Assembly (NCBI GenBank): GCA_949357655.1
Contig: CASHTG010000004.1
Span: forward strand, 1,116,001-1,180,000
DNA from: Parascedosporium putredinis
Lineage: Eukaryota; Ascomycota; Sordariomycetes; Microascales; Microascaceae
Direction: 5' to 3'
Length of the DNA: 64,000 bases
This document shows, piece by piece, positions 12,909 through 23,770 of the stretch; positions within the stretch are counted from its first letter, which is position 1, and the number at the start of each line of letters is the position of its first letter. The notes below the pieces were generated by a model. It was given only the letters and a program-made list of their open reading frames with translations. It did not search any database and had not been told where the DNA came from. The position numbers and the translations under genes were made by a program.

Positions 12909-12981
12909 GCCCGGTTAGCTCAATCGGTAGAGCGTGAGACTCTTAATCTCAAGGTTGCGGGTTCGACCCCCGCATTGGGCT
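12909..12981 (+). tRNA. tRNA-Lys (anticodon CUU)
   Basis: A 73-nt cloverleaf with no intron. The acceptor stem pairs GCCCGGT with ATTGGGC (two G-U pairs). The D arm has GCTC...GAGC. The anticodon stem TGAGA/TCTCA carries the loop CTCTTAA, with CTT at tRNA positions 34-36. The T arm contains GGTTCGACCC. CUU decodes AAG (lysine). The A and B box positions are intact (TTAGCTCAATCGG, GGTTCGACC), so pol III transcription is expected. Confidence 0.95.
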
Positions 12982-13020
12982 CAATTCCCAATGCGCCTTC
13001 CAGAAGGCACATCGACCAAA

Positions 13021-13027
13021 TTTTTTT
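13021..13027 (+). terminator. Likely pol III terminator of tRNA-Lys
   Basis: A run of seven T lies about 40 nt after the mature tRNA end, with further T-rich tracts at 13061-13083. A run of four or more T is the normal pol III stop signal. Confidence 0.55.
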
Positions 13028-13405
13028 CCTCTTATGCAAGTTTCTTTTTCGTATTCCTTTTTCTTTTACATTTTTTTTTTTTTTCACTTCATCTCCCTCC
13101 CCTCGTGTCTAGCACTAGTTAGTATGACAAAATACCGCCTTAACTGCACGCCTTAATAAGTGGGGACGGCAGCAGTGTTTGCGTGAAAAAGAATCACAGC
13201 TCTCCAGTTGACTCACCGTGAAATCTAAGCCCTCTTGTATTCAACGGCTTTTTAGTTGCGAGTACTATTTACCGAGAGGGGGAATGTTCACTTTTCACCT
13301 CCCCTCATCCTTCCGCCAAACATCTCATCACCGCCGTATTCCTCGGACAAAACCACCATACTATCCTAGCGCACCAAGCCAAATCTCGCAAGGGTGTGCT
13401 TCACG
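13028..13405. other. Intergenic region upstream of the HAD gene
   Basis: T- and pyrimidine-rich sequence (13040-13095) followed by an unremarkable leader with CT-rich stretches, as often found in fungal 5' flanks. No gene seen. Confidence 0.5.
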
Positions 13406-14157
13406 ATGACTGCAGGCCATGAAAGCGCCGCGGCCGCCACCTCCGCCACCGGAGACGACGCAGCCCGCCTCCGGCTGATCATCGCCGAAAAGAAGTGGGT
13501 AGGCTTCGACCTGGACGACACCCTGCACGAATTCCGCCGAGCGTCGTCCGCCGCCGCCGGCCAAGTGTTCGACGCCATCTCGCAACGCCACGCGCTCTCG
13601 GTGCCCCAGCTCAAGGCTGCGTATTCTGAGATACTCCGGGAAAAGACCGCCGGCGCCTTCGCGGACGGCAAGACCTCGTTCGACTATCGAAGGATCCGGT
13701 TCTCGGCCCTGTTGGCGCACTTCTCCGTCCAGCCGGACGACGCGTTTCTCGAAACGCTGCTCCAACTCTACGAAAGTGCGCTCACGGCCTCTTTGGAGCT
13801 GAAGGCCGGTGCGGTGGGCTTGCTCTCCAAGATTAAGCGCTCCGGAAGACAGGTAGTCATCATTACAGAGGGTCCTCAAGACGCGCAGGAGCGGACGGTG
13901 GAAGCCCTGGGGATCCGTCCGTATGTCGATCACCTCGCGACAACAAATTTTTCAAGGACTCCAAGATCGGTCAGCTTTTTCCCAAGGTTCTCGACCATCT
14001 CGGTATTTCGCCAGAGAATATCGTGTATATTGGTGACAGCGCTGAGCGGGATATGGGACCTGCGACGGCGGCGGGCATCTTCTCCATACATTACGTAGAG
14101 GGAGAAGAAGCCCTCTTGGGGCTTCTCCACCGCGTATCAATAGCTTGGCTTGGCTAG
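13406..14157 (+). CDS. HAD-superfamily hydrolase (phosphatase / pyrimidine 5'-nucleotidase-like)
   Basis: About 250 residues, intronless. HAD motif I is FDLDDTL near residue 37 (nucleophile and acid/base Asp). Motif II is in VVIITEGPQDAQ (Thr), and motif IV in GDSAERDMGPATAAGI (GDSxxxD) near the C-terminus. The helical cap between motifs I and II fits subclass I (subfamily IA), the group of phosphoglycolate phosphatase-, SDT1- and epoxide-hydrolase-like enzymes. The substrate cannot be read from sequence. ATG at 13406 follows an in-frame GTG and is the first methionine of the frame. The frame slips by one in the T run 13948-13952, after which motif IV and the TAG at 14155-14157 follow. Confidence 0.85.
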
Positions 14158-14735
14158 AGGACGTATTTTAGGCATACGAGGGAAAATCAACGCCAAACAA
14201 CCCCTCTTCTCGTTCTAATTACGATGCACGGCTTATCTTTCGTTGTTGAAAAGTGTGAATGGGGACGAGTAGCTACATGTAGTAGTGAGTCCACCACGCA
14301 CTGTCTCTCCTCTCCACATACACGGCAGCGCAGGCGGGGATGGGCCATCGCGCAGCCCATTTAAACCCCCTCGAGCGCAAGGAAGCCCGATTTCCACTCC
14401 CAATCGTCCCTTCTGTTTCGGTGAATCACTGGATTCATCTTCTTAAGTCGTACCTCTCTCGCGCGAATACATAGTTTAGGCTCGCGCTGACCGCCGCGGC
14501 CCCGGCGGTACCGTTTAGGAACTCGGCCTTGATCTGACTCATCTTCCAAGGTGGTAATAAAAAATAGTATAATCCTACCACCTAATCATCCTTCCGCCCA
14601 ACGCGCTCTCCCCTCCTTCACCCCGCAGCGAACAACGCAAGGGAAGAAAAGAAAAAGGAAGAAATCGGGGCCTTATTCGATCGTCTGGCCAAAGGTCTCA
14701 TACTCGCACACTACAGAGTCCGAAATCTGTGCAGA
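14158..14735. other. Intergenic region between HAD and GNAT genes
   Basis: About 580 bp. A 62-residue minus-strand frame at 14361-14549 is rich in Arg/Lys/Trp but matches nothing I recognise. No convincing gene. Confidence 0.45.
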
Positions 14736-15704
14736 ATGAGCGAAAAACACGCTTGGAAGGTCGATCTCGTACCCTGGGATCCCAACTCCGATGAACACGT
14801 AACTAGGCTATTCGACCAAAGGACTGCCTGCGGCTGGAGGGCGGATGAGGTACCCATGCATGCCGAAGAGTCTCGTAGAGGTGGTCGAGCTTTCTACTGG
14901 GTCGTACGTTCGAACCCTAGATCTGAATTACACAACGTTGCAAAGCGCCAAGCTAAAAGAACCGCGAGATAGGTGTTGGCGCAGGACCATCCCGACCGCG
15001 ACAAGCTCTTGGCGCTGCACTTTGCCGAATACCCCCAAGTGCGTCTCCCCTTGGCCCTGTGATTTGTCCCCTTCTGCTCCCCTCTTGTCAACGACACTAA
15101 CCTTTTTCCCTATTCCATCCCTCAAGGAAACCCTCGCGCTGACAGACACGGCCCACCAAGTGCGGGGCCGGGCTCGGACGCCGACGGGAGCACCGCTCCA
15201 CCCGATTGGACACTTGGCCCTCGACTTCCACCCCCAGCGAGGACGAAGCCATGGGTCTACCGCCGACGGGTGTGACGTGGTTGCATCAACTCTACGTCTC
15301 GTACGCCCTGCAAAAGGGCGGGTTGGGCGCGGCGGCCATGGCCAACGCCGAGAGGATCGCGAGGCTGGAGCCCTACAATGCGTCCATCATGGCGCTCGAT
15401 ACTCTGCAGAAAAAGATTCAGCTGAGCGATACTCTCCAAAAGGTCGTTTACGATGACAGGGGGCTTCCTCGACGAACTGTATGTTCCGCTGACCCCCACC
15501 TTGCTGAAGTGATATTAGGGTTGGCACCGTCTCCTTCTTCTTGATACCTGACTAACGCATGGGCGAGCCACAGGTTGCGAACGAAGACTGGTACCAACGT
15601 ATGGGCTACGAGATATTTGCTGAAACCAGTGAAGGTTACGTGCTAAAGCACCTCGGAGGTGCTCTTGTCCTCGAGGTCGCGTTTCTCAAAAGAGCTTGTG
15701 TTAG
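14736..15704 (+). CDS. GNAT-family N-acetyltransferase (fungal type)
   Basis: About 238 residues from four exons: 14736-14903, 14973-15038, 15127-15478 and 15574-15704. All three introns have GT...AG ends (GTACGT, GTGCGT and GTATGT donors; the second and third show CACTAAC and GACTAAC branch sites). The N-terminus WKVDLVPWDPNSDEHV and the RTACGWRADEVP segment are typical of a family of fungal cytosolic GNAT proteins. The acetyl-CoA-binding region is GGLGAAAMANAE, followed by EDWYQRMGYE. The substrate is unknown. The frame slips at the C run 15231-15235 and at the A run 15688-15691; the second brings in the TAG at 15702-15704. Confidence 0.85.
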
Positions 15705-16102
15705 GTTGCAGTACATGCGTTTTGTACGACCTACGTATTTACCAGAAATGCTGCACTGCAGGTACATGTATCATGAACTCAGCGCTAGGGAGTTTACGAC
15801 CGGCCTAGGCAAAGGGAAACGGGAGAATTGCACTAGGACCGAGTCTTATGGGTGTATGTCGGTCATCTTTCTAGGGCCCATTAGGCCATGCACGTGCACA
15901 ATGTGAACCAAGACGCATAAAATAATAAGTAAAGAATATTACCAAGACTGATCAAAGAAAGTCTATCATGTAAAGTCATGACGCCATGCTGTCCGGCTAG
16001 ATCCATCTGGTGGTTTCACAACCTCCAGGCCCATACGAAAAGAAATAGACGTAATAAAAAGAACAGAAAAAGAAGTTATCGCTCGCAACCCAGTTTTTCA
16101 TA
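15705..16102. other. Convergent 3' flanks of GNAT and FMO genes
   Basis: About 400 bp, AT-rich around 15905-16080, lying between two genes that end towards each other. Probably both 3' untranslated regions. No gene seen. Confidence 0.5.
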
Positions 16103-18159
16103 CTAGTTCTTGTTGTCCCAGTGTCCGTCAACGAATCCCCTCTCTACCGCGGCAATCTGGAGGGCGAGAATGCCAGAGTACTGGCGAGACCAAGATAGAG
16201 TTCCGCAGATGTACCAGAATCCAGGGATGCCAGTGGGTCGCCACCACTATGAGATTGTTAGTCAAAGGTTGATCTTTTTAAGGACATGAAAGGGGGATGC
16301 AGAGAAACATTGGCGTGGGTAAAAAATGAGGGCAAAAACGAGAGAGAGAAAAATAACTTACGCCTAGGCGCTCCAACTCGCTATCAAAGGCGCCGTACAT
16401 GGCCGCCTGGGCGCCAATCTTCTCACCCATGATTTGCTTGAGCTGGGCGGTGGCCGGCTCGAAACCGGTGGCAAGGACGACAATGTCCGCGTCGACCTTG
16501 CGGTCCTCGGCGAGAACAACGGCGTCGGGCGTAAAAGACTTGACACCCTCGCTGCTCGTGTGGATCTTGATGCGGCCGTCGAGAATCATGGGCGTGGCAC
16601 CCTGGTCGACGTAGAAGTGACCCCGCGGAAGAAGAGGTAGTCGATGAAGCTGGTGCCGTCCTCGCCGCGCTTGATGGCGAGACCGACCTTTCGAGGTTGT
16701 CGAGGAGCTCGGCGTCGTGCTTGACCATCTTTGCGTCATCTCGTAGCCAAAGACGCGCGCGACGGCGGTGGGGAGCGAGCTGATGAGGAGATCGGCCTCT
16801 TCGGTGCTGACGCCGGGCACGGTGAAGTGGCCGAGATGGAAGGTGTTGATGGCCTCGGCGGAGAAGGACCAAGTGGGTTGGCGCTGGATCATGGCGACGC
16901 TCTTGGCGCCGTGGTTGACAAAGTCCTGCGCCATATCGTGGGCGGTGGTGGCGCACCCGACGATGACCACGTTCTTCTGGTCGATGTCGGGGATGGTGGC
17001 GGCCGTCTTGTGGCTGGCGGCGGAGTAAGCCTGGCCCTTGAAAGTATCCATGCCGGGGATGTCGGGGATCGCGCCCTTGGAGCCGACCATGCCGAGGGCC
17101 ATGACGACGTGGTTGGTGCGCAGGGTGCGCGGGCCGCCGTCCTTGTCCTCGATGTGCACCGTCCACTTGCGCGCCGCCTCGTCGTAGTCGGCCTTGGTGA
17201 CGGTGGAGTTGAGCTGCACCTCGAGCCCCATGATCTTGGCGTAGTAGTCCATCCACCGCGTGATGTGCTGCTTCTCCTGCCAGCTGGGCCAGTTGCTGGG
17301 GTATTTGAGGAAGGGGAAGTGGTCGCCGTAGTGCGTGGTGTGCGTCCGGACGCTGTCGTACCGTTCCCACCACGCGTTGGCGACCGAGGATCCGCGTTCG
17401 ACGACGATGCACGAGAGGCCGAGGTTCTTGAGGTGTGCGGCGGTGGCGAGTCCGCTTTGGCCTGCGTTAGGAGAACAATGCCCAAGTTAGTTATGTCAAA
17501 ACTTCCTCAATCAAAAAGGGGCCAACGCGCCCTCCATCCTTCCACTGCGGGGTTACTGATATCACGTACCTGCGCCGACGACTACGACTTGTGGCTCAGT
17601 AGTGCTGGTAGTAGCGGCAGCGGCAGCGGCGTTTCCGTTGACACCGTTGACAGCGCCGTTGGTAAGTCTGACGGCGGCACCGTGCGCCAGGGCGGGCTGG
17701 CCCTTGAGTTCCTCGAGCTGGGTCGAGACGGTCCAGGCCTTCCACGTCATGGGGGCGACGTTGACGAGGCGGAGGATGCCCTTGCCGGCGCCGTACTTTG
17801 TTTCGAAAGTGAAGCCGGCCTGGATGAACCACATGCCGTATTCCTCCTCCAAGTGCGGTACGAGTCCGCCCGTCTTGCAGGATTGCAACTTGGTCATGTC
17901 GACGGTGGAGTCGAGAAGGTACTTGGAGATGGCGTCGAGGCCGCTCTTGGTGTGGAAGTCCCACGTGAGAGCGACGACATCGCGCCACCAGGCCTCTTCC
18001 ACGAAGAGCTCGGAGATGTCGCCGAGGTTCTTCTTCTCCAGGCGCTGTTGCAGCAGCGCGAGCCAGTTGTTGACGATCCAACTGACCACCTTTTGGTCGG
18101 GGGCGACCCCGTCCAGGATGGTCAGGTTGGGCAGAGTTGCGGCGGGGGAATTCGGACAT
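16103..18159 (-). CDS. Flavin-containing monooxygenase with N-terminal NTF2/SnoaL-like region
   Basis: About 610 residues. The first ~180 residues (LFVEEAWWRDVVALTWDF...) look like the NTF2/SnoaL-like extension found on many fungal FMOs. Then comes an FAD site VVVVGAG...SGL, an FMO-type segment DTFKGQAYSAASHK, an NADPH-site region VVIVGCATTAHDMA and a C-terminal ATGFEP motif. It should oxygenate a small substrate using NADPH, FAD and O2. Two introns: 17462-17569, which falls inside the FAD motif, and 16247-16361; the last exon ends in GHWDNKN and TAG at 16103-16105. Frame slips at 18144-18148, ~16730, 16686-16687 and 16621-16624. The position usually held by His in the FMO fingerprint FxGxxxH reads Ser. 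The substrate is not deducible. Confidence 0.88.
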
Positions 18160-18784
18160 GGTTGGTGTTTTTTGGTTGGTGGGTTTGGTGAGGTGAAGTT
18201 AGTGCGCCCAAGCGAAATGGGAGAGGAGGATCACGACAAGTGCGGCGCACGCAATGAGTAGAAAATGGAGGTGACGAGTAAGCCCAAAACGGGAGCAAGA
18301 AGTGACGGAAACTCGGAAGAAGGAGAAGGCGGGGAGGAAACAAAGAAACGAGAGAGTCAAGCGACGAGCGGCGCGACAGCCCAAGAACGCAAGCGGTGCT
18401 CTATGACGGAGACTGACGAAGGCACGAAGGGAGGGGGTATATCAGAGCTTGGCGAGAGAAAAGAAAAGGGGGACAAAGCTGACGATGCAAGGAAAATCGC
18501 TTGTTCCCCCGTGGTCAGCAGCGTATATACATATCTATTCATGTGCAGCATCTCGGAATGTCGGAATCCCTAGGACAGCAAACTACAGGCAATTTGCCGG
18601 GGAACAAAAGCCAGGAGCCAGGAGCAAGGGCACCCAAATCCCCGCGGCGGGGTTTGTGGAGAATGCGGAGGTGGGGCACAGACTGGGGACGGATTTCGTG
18701 GTGGGTCACTTCTTTTTTCGGCAGAGGGGAAATGGCGGGGGCGGACAGCCGAGCAAGGGGGAGGGTCACTTCCACCCTCTCTCC

Positions 18785-18800
18785 TCTCTCTCTCTCTCTC
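18785..18800. repeat. (CT)n microsatellite
   Basis: Eight uninterrupted CT units within a longer CT-rich stretch (18775-18802). Directly visible simple repeat in the FMO-MFS intergenic region. Confidence 0.8.
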
Positions 18801-19691
18801 CAATCCCTCGAGACACACACACCCACCACTAGGCACGTTTTCGTCGTACGACCAGGAAATACGGATTTACAGATCGATCTAGGGAAGAAAAGGAACAAGA
18901 ATAAAAGTGGGACTCGCGGGGGAGCTGAGACGGAGATGGTGGCACTAGAGACGATAGTGTCGAGATGGGGGATGGATCCAATGGATGGGTGGGTGTGGGT
19001 GTGGGCTGGGCTGGGCTGCGTTTTGGAGAATGTGCACGATGGATGGATTCTGGAGTAGTGTTCTGCGGAACCTAACGCAATGTTGATGCCTCTCTTTGTT
19101 TGAGATGGGACTCTTGCTATCACTCGTCACAACCATCTCATCACCTCCGTGATTACCTCGGTATTATTCCCATCGATCCTATTTTCGCCGCAACGACCAT
19201 TGCCTTGTCATCATTATCTCAGCAATGCCCATCTCGTCACCATCACACAAAGATCCCGAGAATGCGGCTGCACAGCATGGCGGCCTTGGCCTTTTTCTCC
19301 CATCAGGATTCTCAGTAAATTTTAAAGCAACGGGATTCATCGCGCACAGCAGGAAGATGCCGCCGCAACCAGACGTCCATCTATCTTAGATGGCCCAGGC
19401 CATCAACTTTTAGGCAGCGTTGCTCCAGGCAAACCCGGATCACTCAACATGGTTAGAGCCTTGCCGGACATACGGCTAAGTCCAAGTTCTCCGGTGCCCT
19501 CGTGGACTGGTCAACTTGACACGTCCCAGCTCGATCCAATCCGCAAGCAAACGAGATGCGGCCTAGCAGCCCTTCAACACGTCAACCCATGCGACGCGAG
19601 GCCGTGACCCTGTTCCAAGGGCTTGGTATTCACCATGAGGGCCGTGCTGTGCTGCTTTGGAGTTGGATGTGTGGGTCTTGAAAGCACCCCG

Positions 19692-19798
19692 TTCTTTGTT
19701 TCTTTTTCTTTTTCTTTTTCTTTTGGAGTCCCTTACTATGGCTCGCCCTCTTCCGCTATTAATCTCTCTCTCCTTTTTTCTTTTTTTTTTTTTTTCTG
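19692..19798. repeat. Pyrimidine tracts (CTTTTT repeats and poly-T)
   Basis: Repeated CTTTTT units at about 19700-19724 and a T-dominated run at 19771-19796. Polypyrimidine tracts like this are frequent in fungal 5' flanks. Confidence 0.75.
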
Positions 19799-20162
19799 GT
19801 TTGTTTCTTGGGGAAGGGAGGGGGAGGGCAGCGACGTCCATGCCTGCGCCGGGCGTCTCATCAAGTTCTCATGTCTCCAGAAACGAGGTGATGTAAATGT
19901 TGATTCAAGATCATGCTCCGGAGCAACTCCCAAACACCGTCTTACCGAGTTTAATCCGTCTCCCTCACGGCGACGGCTCGCATGGTCCCATGTTCTCGTG
20001 ACACGGCTACGGTCTTTGGAGAGATTGGAGATGATTGCTAATGCGAGTCGGGGGAAAGGCTGGGGGAGGGAGCGCAACAGAAATGCGTTGGGGAGGAGGT
20101 GGTTTGCTATCGGCTCCGTCCCACTTCCCCGAGTATGCGGGTGGCGTCCCATCCATCCCCTC

Positions 20163-20203
20163 GCCCATGCCCATGCCCACGCCCACGCCCTCGCCCACGC
20201 CCC
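20163..20203. repeat. GCCCAY hexanucleotide tandem repeat
   Basis: Seven near-perfect hexamers of the form GCCC(A/T)(T/C) in tandem. Directly visible; it encodes alternating small residues in some frames but is not part of any gene I can support. Confidence 0.8.
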
Positions 20204-20813
20204 CTTCCGCATGGACCTCGATCCCAATATTTGGAGAAGCAGGTGTCCATTTGACCGCTGAGAAGCTTAGAAATGCTGAGGTGGTCATCCAACCCCGCAG
20301 TTTAGATGCGCTGGGACCCGCCCTCGTTGCCAATCCACGACGTGAATTGGTCCGTCGAGATAGCTTCTCCACTCTTGCACGACAGTCAATCAGGTTTAGC
20401 CCACAACTTAGCTTAGTCTCCCCCTCCCCCTTTCACAGGTTTGCAGTGTTTGAGTGGAAACAAAAACCTCCTTTTCCTACCCCGGATTCTAGGAGCCGAA
20501 AGCAGCCATTCATTGCTCCACTTTTCCGCCGGTGGAGCACGCTTGGTCGACCTCGAACAGACGCATCGCCAACCCCGGATTTTAGCAACCGAGCTGACAT
20601 GGGGAAAAAGTACGGAGTAGGACAAGTAGGACAGAATGAAGAGGGGCGAGACCCATTCTTCGTTGATTACCTCGAGATGATAAATAAAGAGAATTGCGGC
20701 TCCATCCCCTACTCGAGTGGGTCAAGGTCTCTCCTCTTCCTCCTCTCCATCTTTTTTTTTCTTCTCTCGCGGATTGGATTTGGTAACCCCACTCAACGCC
20801 AACCACGCCAGAC

Positions 20814-22983
20814 ATGCATCCTGAAGAACCCTCCACCGGTCGGCACTTGGTGCACAGGTAAGCACCACCCGTCGCTCCTTTGCCCTCTCTCCTTGGCATC
20901 CTTCCTGGTGGTCTTTTTGCCGCTTCCCCATCCCGGTTGCGGCTACGGCCCCATCTATCCATTTCTCGGCGTGGCTTGGAAGAAGGCTAACCGGCGGACG
21001 CTACGTAGTCACGCAACCGAAGGTGATGTGCCAGGCACAGTCAATTTGAAAGCTGCAGGTAAGCACACCGAAACCTGGGGGAAAAAAGGAAAAGAAAAAC
21101 GAGGCGCTCGACTCTGTTTCATGCGACTCGAATTCAGCCATGTTGCGCGTGTTTGCCTTGCGTGGCGCGCGCGGGGTGCGCTTGTCAAGATGAAGTTTTG
21201 CTAACTCATAGCAACAGAGGGCGATGATACCGCCTACGGCCAGGCGCTGTACCCCGTCCCCGCCGAGGACCCCAATGATCCTCCAGTGGCCCGCGGGCAA
21301 GAAGCTCGCGATTCTGATAACATGTTCTCTGTTTTCATTCTTGTCCAACTCGTCGCTCCTTGGCCCGTCGGTGTATATCGGCATCTTCTCTGAAGAGTTT
21401 GGCATCACCCCCAACACGGCAGCGGGCCTGATCAACTATCCAAACCTGGCGTTTGGTTTCGGTGAGTTCAATGTTCCATCACATCGTCAGCTCGATTAGA
21501 CTTAACGATCATGCGAGTGCGCCTGAGATCTAACAAATGTCAATTCTCCGCAGGTTCCCTCCTTTTGGTGCCGCTATACCACAAAATAGGTCGCCGCCCG
21601 GTCATGCTCATGTCCCTGATTTGCGTACGTCTTCAGTCGTCTATACTCCATACAAAAACCGGGCCACTCTAAAAGCCTGCCCGTGTCGAGAACTGCACGC
21701 TAATATATTCACCCTTACCTTTAGTACTGCGTCGGACTCATTGCCGCGTCGCAGGCCAAGTCCTTCAATGGATTGATGGCTGCTAGGGTCATCCACGCTT
21801 TCGGCTCTGGCGTATGCGAGGCCCTTCCCGTCCAACTCGTCAACGACATCTACTTCTTGCACGAGCGAGGAACTCGCCTAGGCATTTACACGAGTAAGAA
21901 TAGCTCTGGTATCAATGGATGTTTCGGCTGCTAACCAAAACGTCTTGCTGCAGTCTGCCTCTGCCTCGGCTCCACCGGTCCTCTCTATGCCGGTTACATG
22001 TTGGCGGGCGGCCACTCCTGGAGGCTCTTCTTCTACGTAGAATTCGCCTTCGGAATGGCCCTCTTGGTCTTCGCCTTCTTCGTCGTCGAAGAGACCACCT
22101 ACCACCGCCCCACCCCCAGCGTCGCGCCCCACGGCTCCTCCATCATGGAGTCGGGCGAAAAGCCAGAGGTCGCGACGAGCGAGGTGGCCGCCGCCATCCC
22201 CGCCCGCAAGACCTTTGTCGAGACCCTCAAGTTCTGGGGCACGTGGGAGAAGGACTCTCCCTTCTTCCTCATGATGATCCGCTCCTTTTCTTATTTCGCC
22301 ATCCCTCACGTCTTTTGGGTCATCACCACCTACGGCATCTACATCGGCCTCGGTGCTTTGACCTTCAACATGACCTTCCCTCTCAAGATCACCGCTCCCC
22401 TTACAACTGGTCGCAGCTCAACTCTGGCCTCATCACAATCTCCACCATTGTCGGCTATGGCCTCGCGTTCCCCTTTACCTCGTCTTCTGATCGCCTGGCG
22501 GCCCGTCTCACCCGCAAGAACAATGGCATTCGCGAGGCCGAGATGCGTCTGGGTGTCATGCTCCCGGCCATGCTTCTCGCCCCCGCCGGTCTCATCCTCT
22601 ACGGCTTCAGCGCCCAAAAGAACCTGCACTGGATTTGCTACTTTATCGGTGTCGCCATGAATCAGTTTGCCAGTTACTTCTACTTCACCTTCACTCTTGC
22701 CTACGCGATTGACAGCTACAACTCCAACATTAGCGAGATGCTGATTGCCATGAACCTCGGCAAGCAGGCCATCAGCTTTGGCATGGGTATCAACCTTCTC
22801 AACTGGATTCTAGAGCATGGCTACGTCGTCATGATTGCGGGCGTATTCTGCGGCATCGTGCTCGCGAACAACCTCACTGTCATCATCTTCATGCTCTACG
22901 GCAAACGCATCCGAAAGTTCATGCACTCTACCTTCTTGGCAAAGATGCACCGCGCTAGCATCAAGGAAGTAGCTACGCACTAA
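20814..22983 (+). CDS. MFS transporter, Hol1/DHA1-like
   Basis: About 535 residues from six exons: 20814-20857, 21009-21058, 21218-21461, 21554-21624, 21725-21893 and 21954-22983. Each junction keeps phase and shows GT/AG ends (GTAAGC, GTAAGC, GTGAGT, GTACGT, GTAAGA donors). The N-terminal tail TAYGQALYPVPAEDP and the segment before TM1 (QWPAGKK) are typical of the Hol1-like branch. The loop 2-3 signature is YHKIGRRPVML. About 12 membrane segments are visible, with a central cytoplasmic loop at EETTYHRPTP. Plasma-membrane proton antiport of cations or drugs is the family role; the substrate is unknown. Frame slips near 21282 and at 22397-22400. Diverges from the FMO gene. Confidence 0.88.
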
Positions 22984-23770
22984 ACTGGAGACCCAAATAA
23001 AGGAGGGCAAAAGGATGAAATGGGTTTGTAGCGTAGGATTAATTGATTTGTTCTAGCAAGTTATGTGCGAGAAGAGTGTGTTTAGCAAGCGCGTGCCATT
23101 CTGTGTTTCACGAGGATAATAATGCAGTCGCTCGGTATTGCATCGACCTTGACGATGTCCCGTCATCGTGCGAGAATATCTTTCCATTCGATACCGTTTT
23201 TAATAAACTGCTACTTTGCCTCGGCAAAGTAGTCTCAACTTTGTCAATCCTGCATTTGTCACTTGTGCCTGAACGATGTTGGGTAATTATCACAGCTCAA
23301 AGAACATAAAAAAGGATAGATGAAGGCATCCAAAGCATAACAATCCTAATCTTGCCCTTTTTTTTTTCAATGTTTTGTGTATTTTAATCGCAAAGGCGAG
23401 GCAAACACCAATGACGAGTGATGATCGGGCATCACGGCGGCCCGGCGATATTCCGCCGGCTTTTACGTCATAGGCCCAGTTAGCGTCCACGTGCATCTCA
23501 AGATCCTTGCTTTTTAGCGCGTCCTCCACTTTCCGCATCTCAATGTTCTGATCCACGAAACAACAGCTCATTGTTGGCCGTTAAACACTGCCCCGACTGC
23601 CAAGACCCGGGGTCCCCTTCCGAGTCTTCTAGAATGCTTGAGTCGACTTGGCGACTTGGCTCGACACGGACTATTTTTGGGGAAACGACGGGGTCGCGCT
23701 CTATCGCACCCTTTGACACCATAGCATACATAGGTAACGAAATCGAACCCGAGGGCGAGCGTTGGCCATC
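22984..23770. other. Intergenic region MFS-TOK1
   Basis: About 790 bp. A 93-residue minus frame at 23290-23571 has no recognisable features. A CRE/ATF-like TTACGTCA octamer lies at 23463-23470, about 300 bp upstream of the channel start. Otherwise nothing seen. Confidence 0.45.

Larger units (their letters stand above)
18160..20813. promoter_or_regulatory. 2.65-kb divergent intergenic region (FMO / MFS) with low-complexity tracts
   Basis: Long non-coding region between the divergent FMO and MFS starts. The open frames across it have no domain and no splice pattern. It contains several simple-sequence tracts, listed separately. Promoters of both flanking genes should lie here. Confidence 0.5.

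Noticed and set aside
12909..12981. tRNA-Lys as an integration site for a mobile island carrying the RHS gene
   Set aside because: No duplicated tRNA end, integrase or direct repeat flanks the RHS region, and tRNA-targeted islands are a bacterial pattern.
16731..18191. 486-residue plus-strand open frame
   Set aside because: It is the antisense shadow of the FMO gene. It has no domain, and the minus strand shows family motifs and splice sites.
20035..21204. 389-residue plus-strand open frame
   Set aside because: It runs through low-complexity sequence and through introns 1 and 2 of the MFS gene. No recognisable domain.
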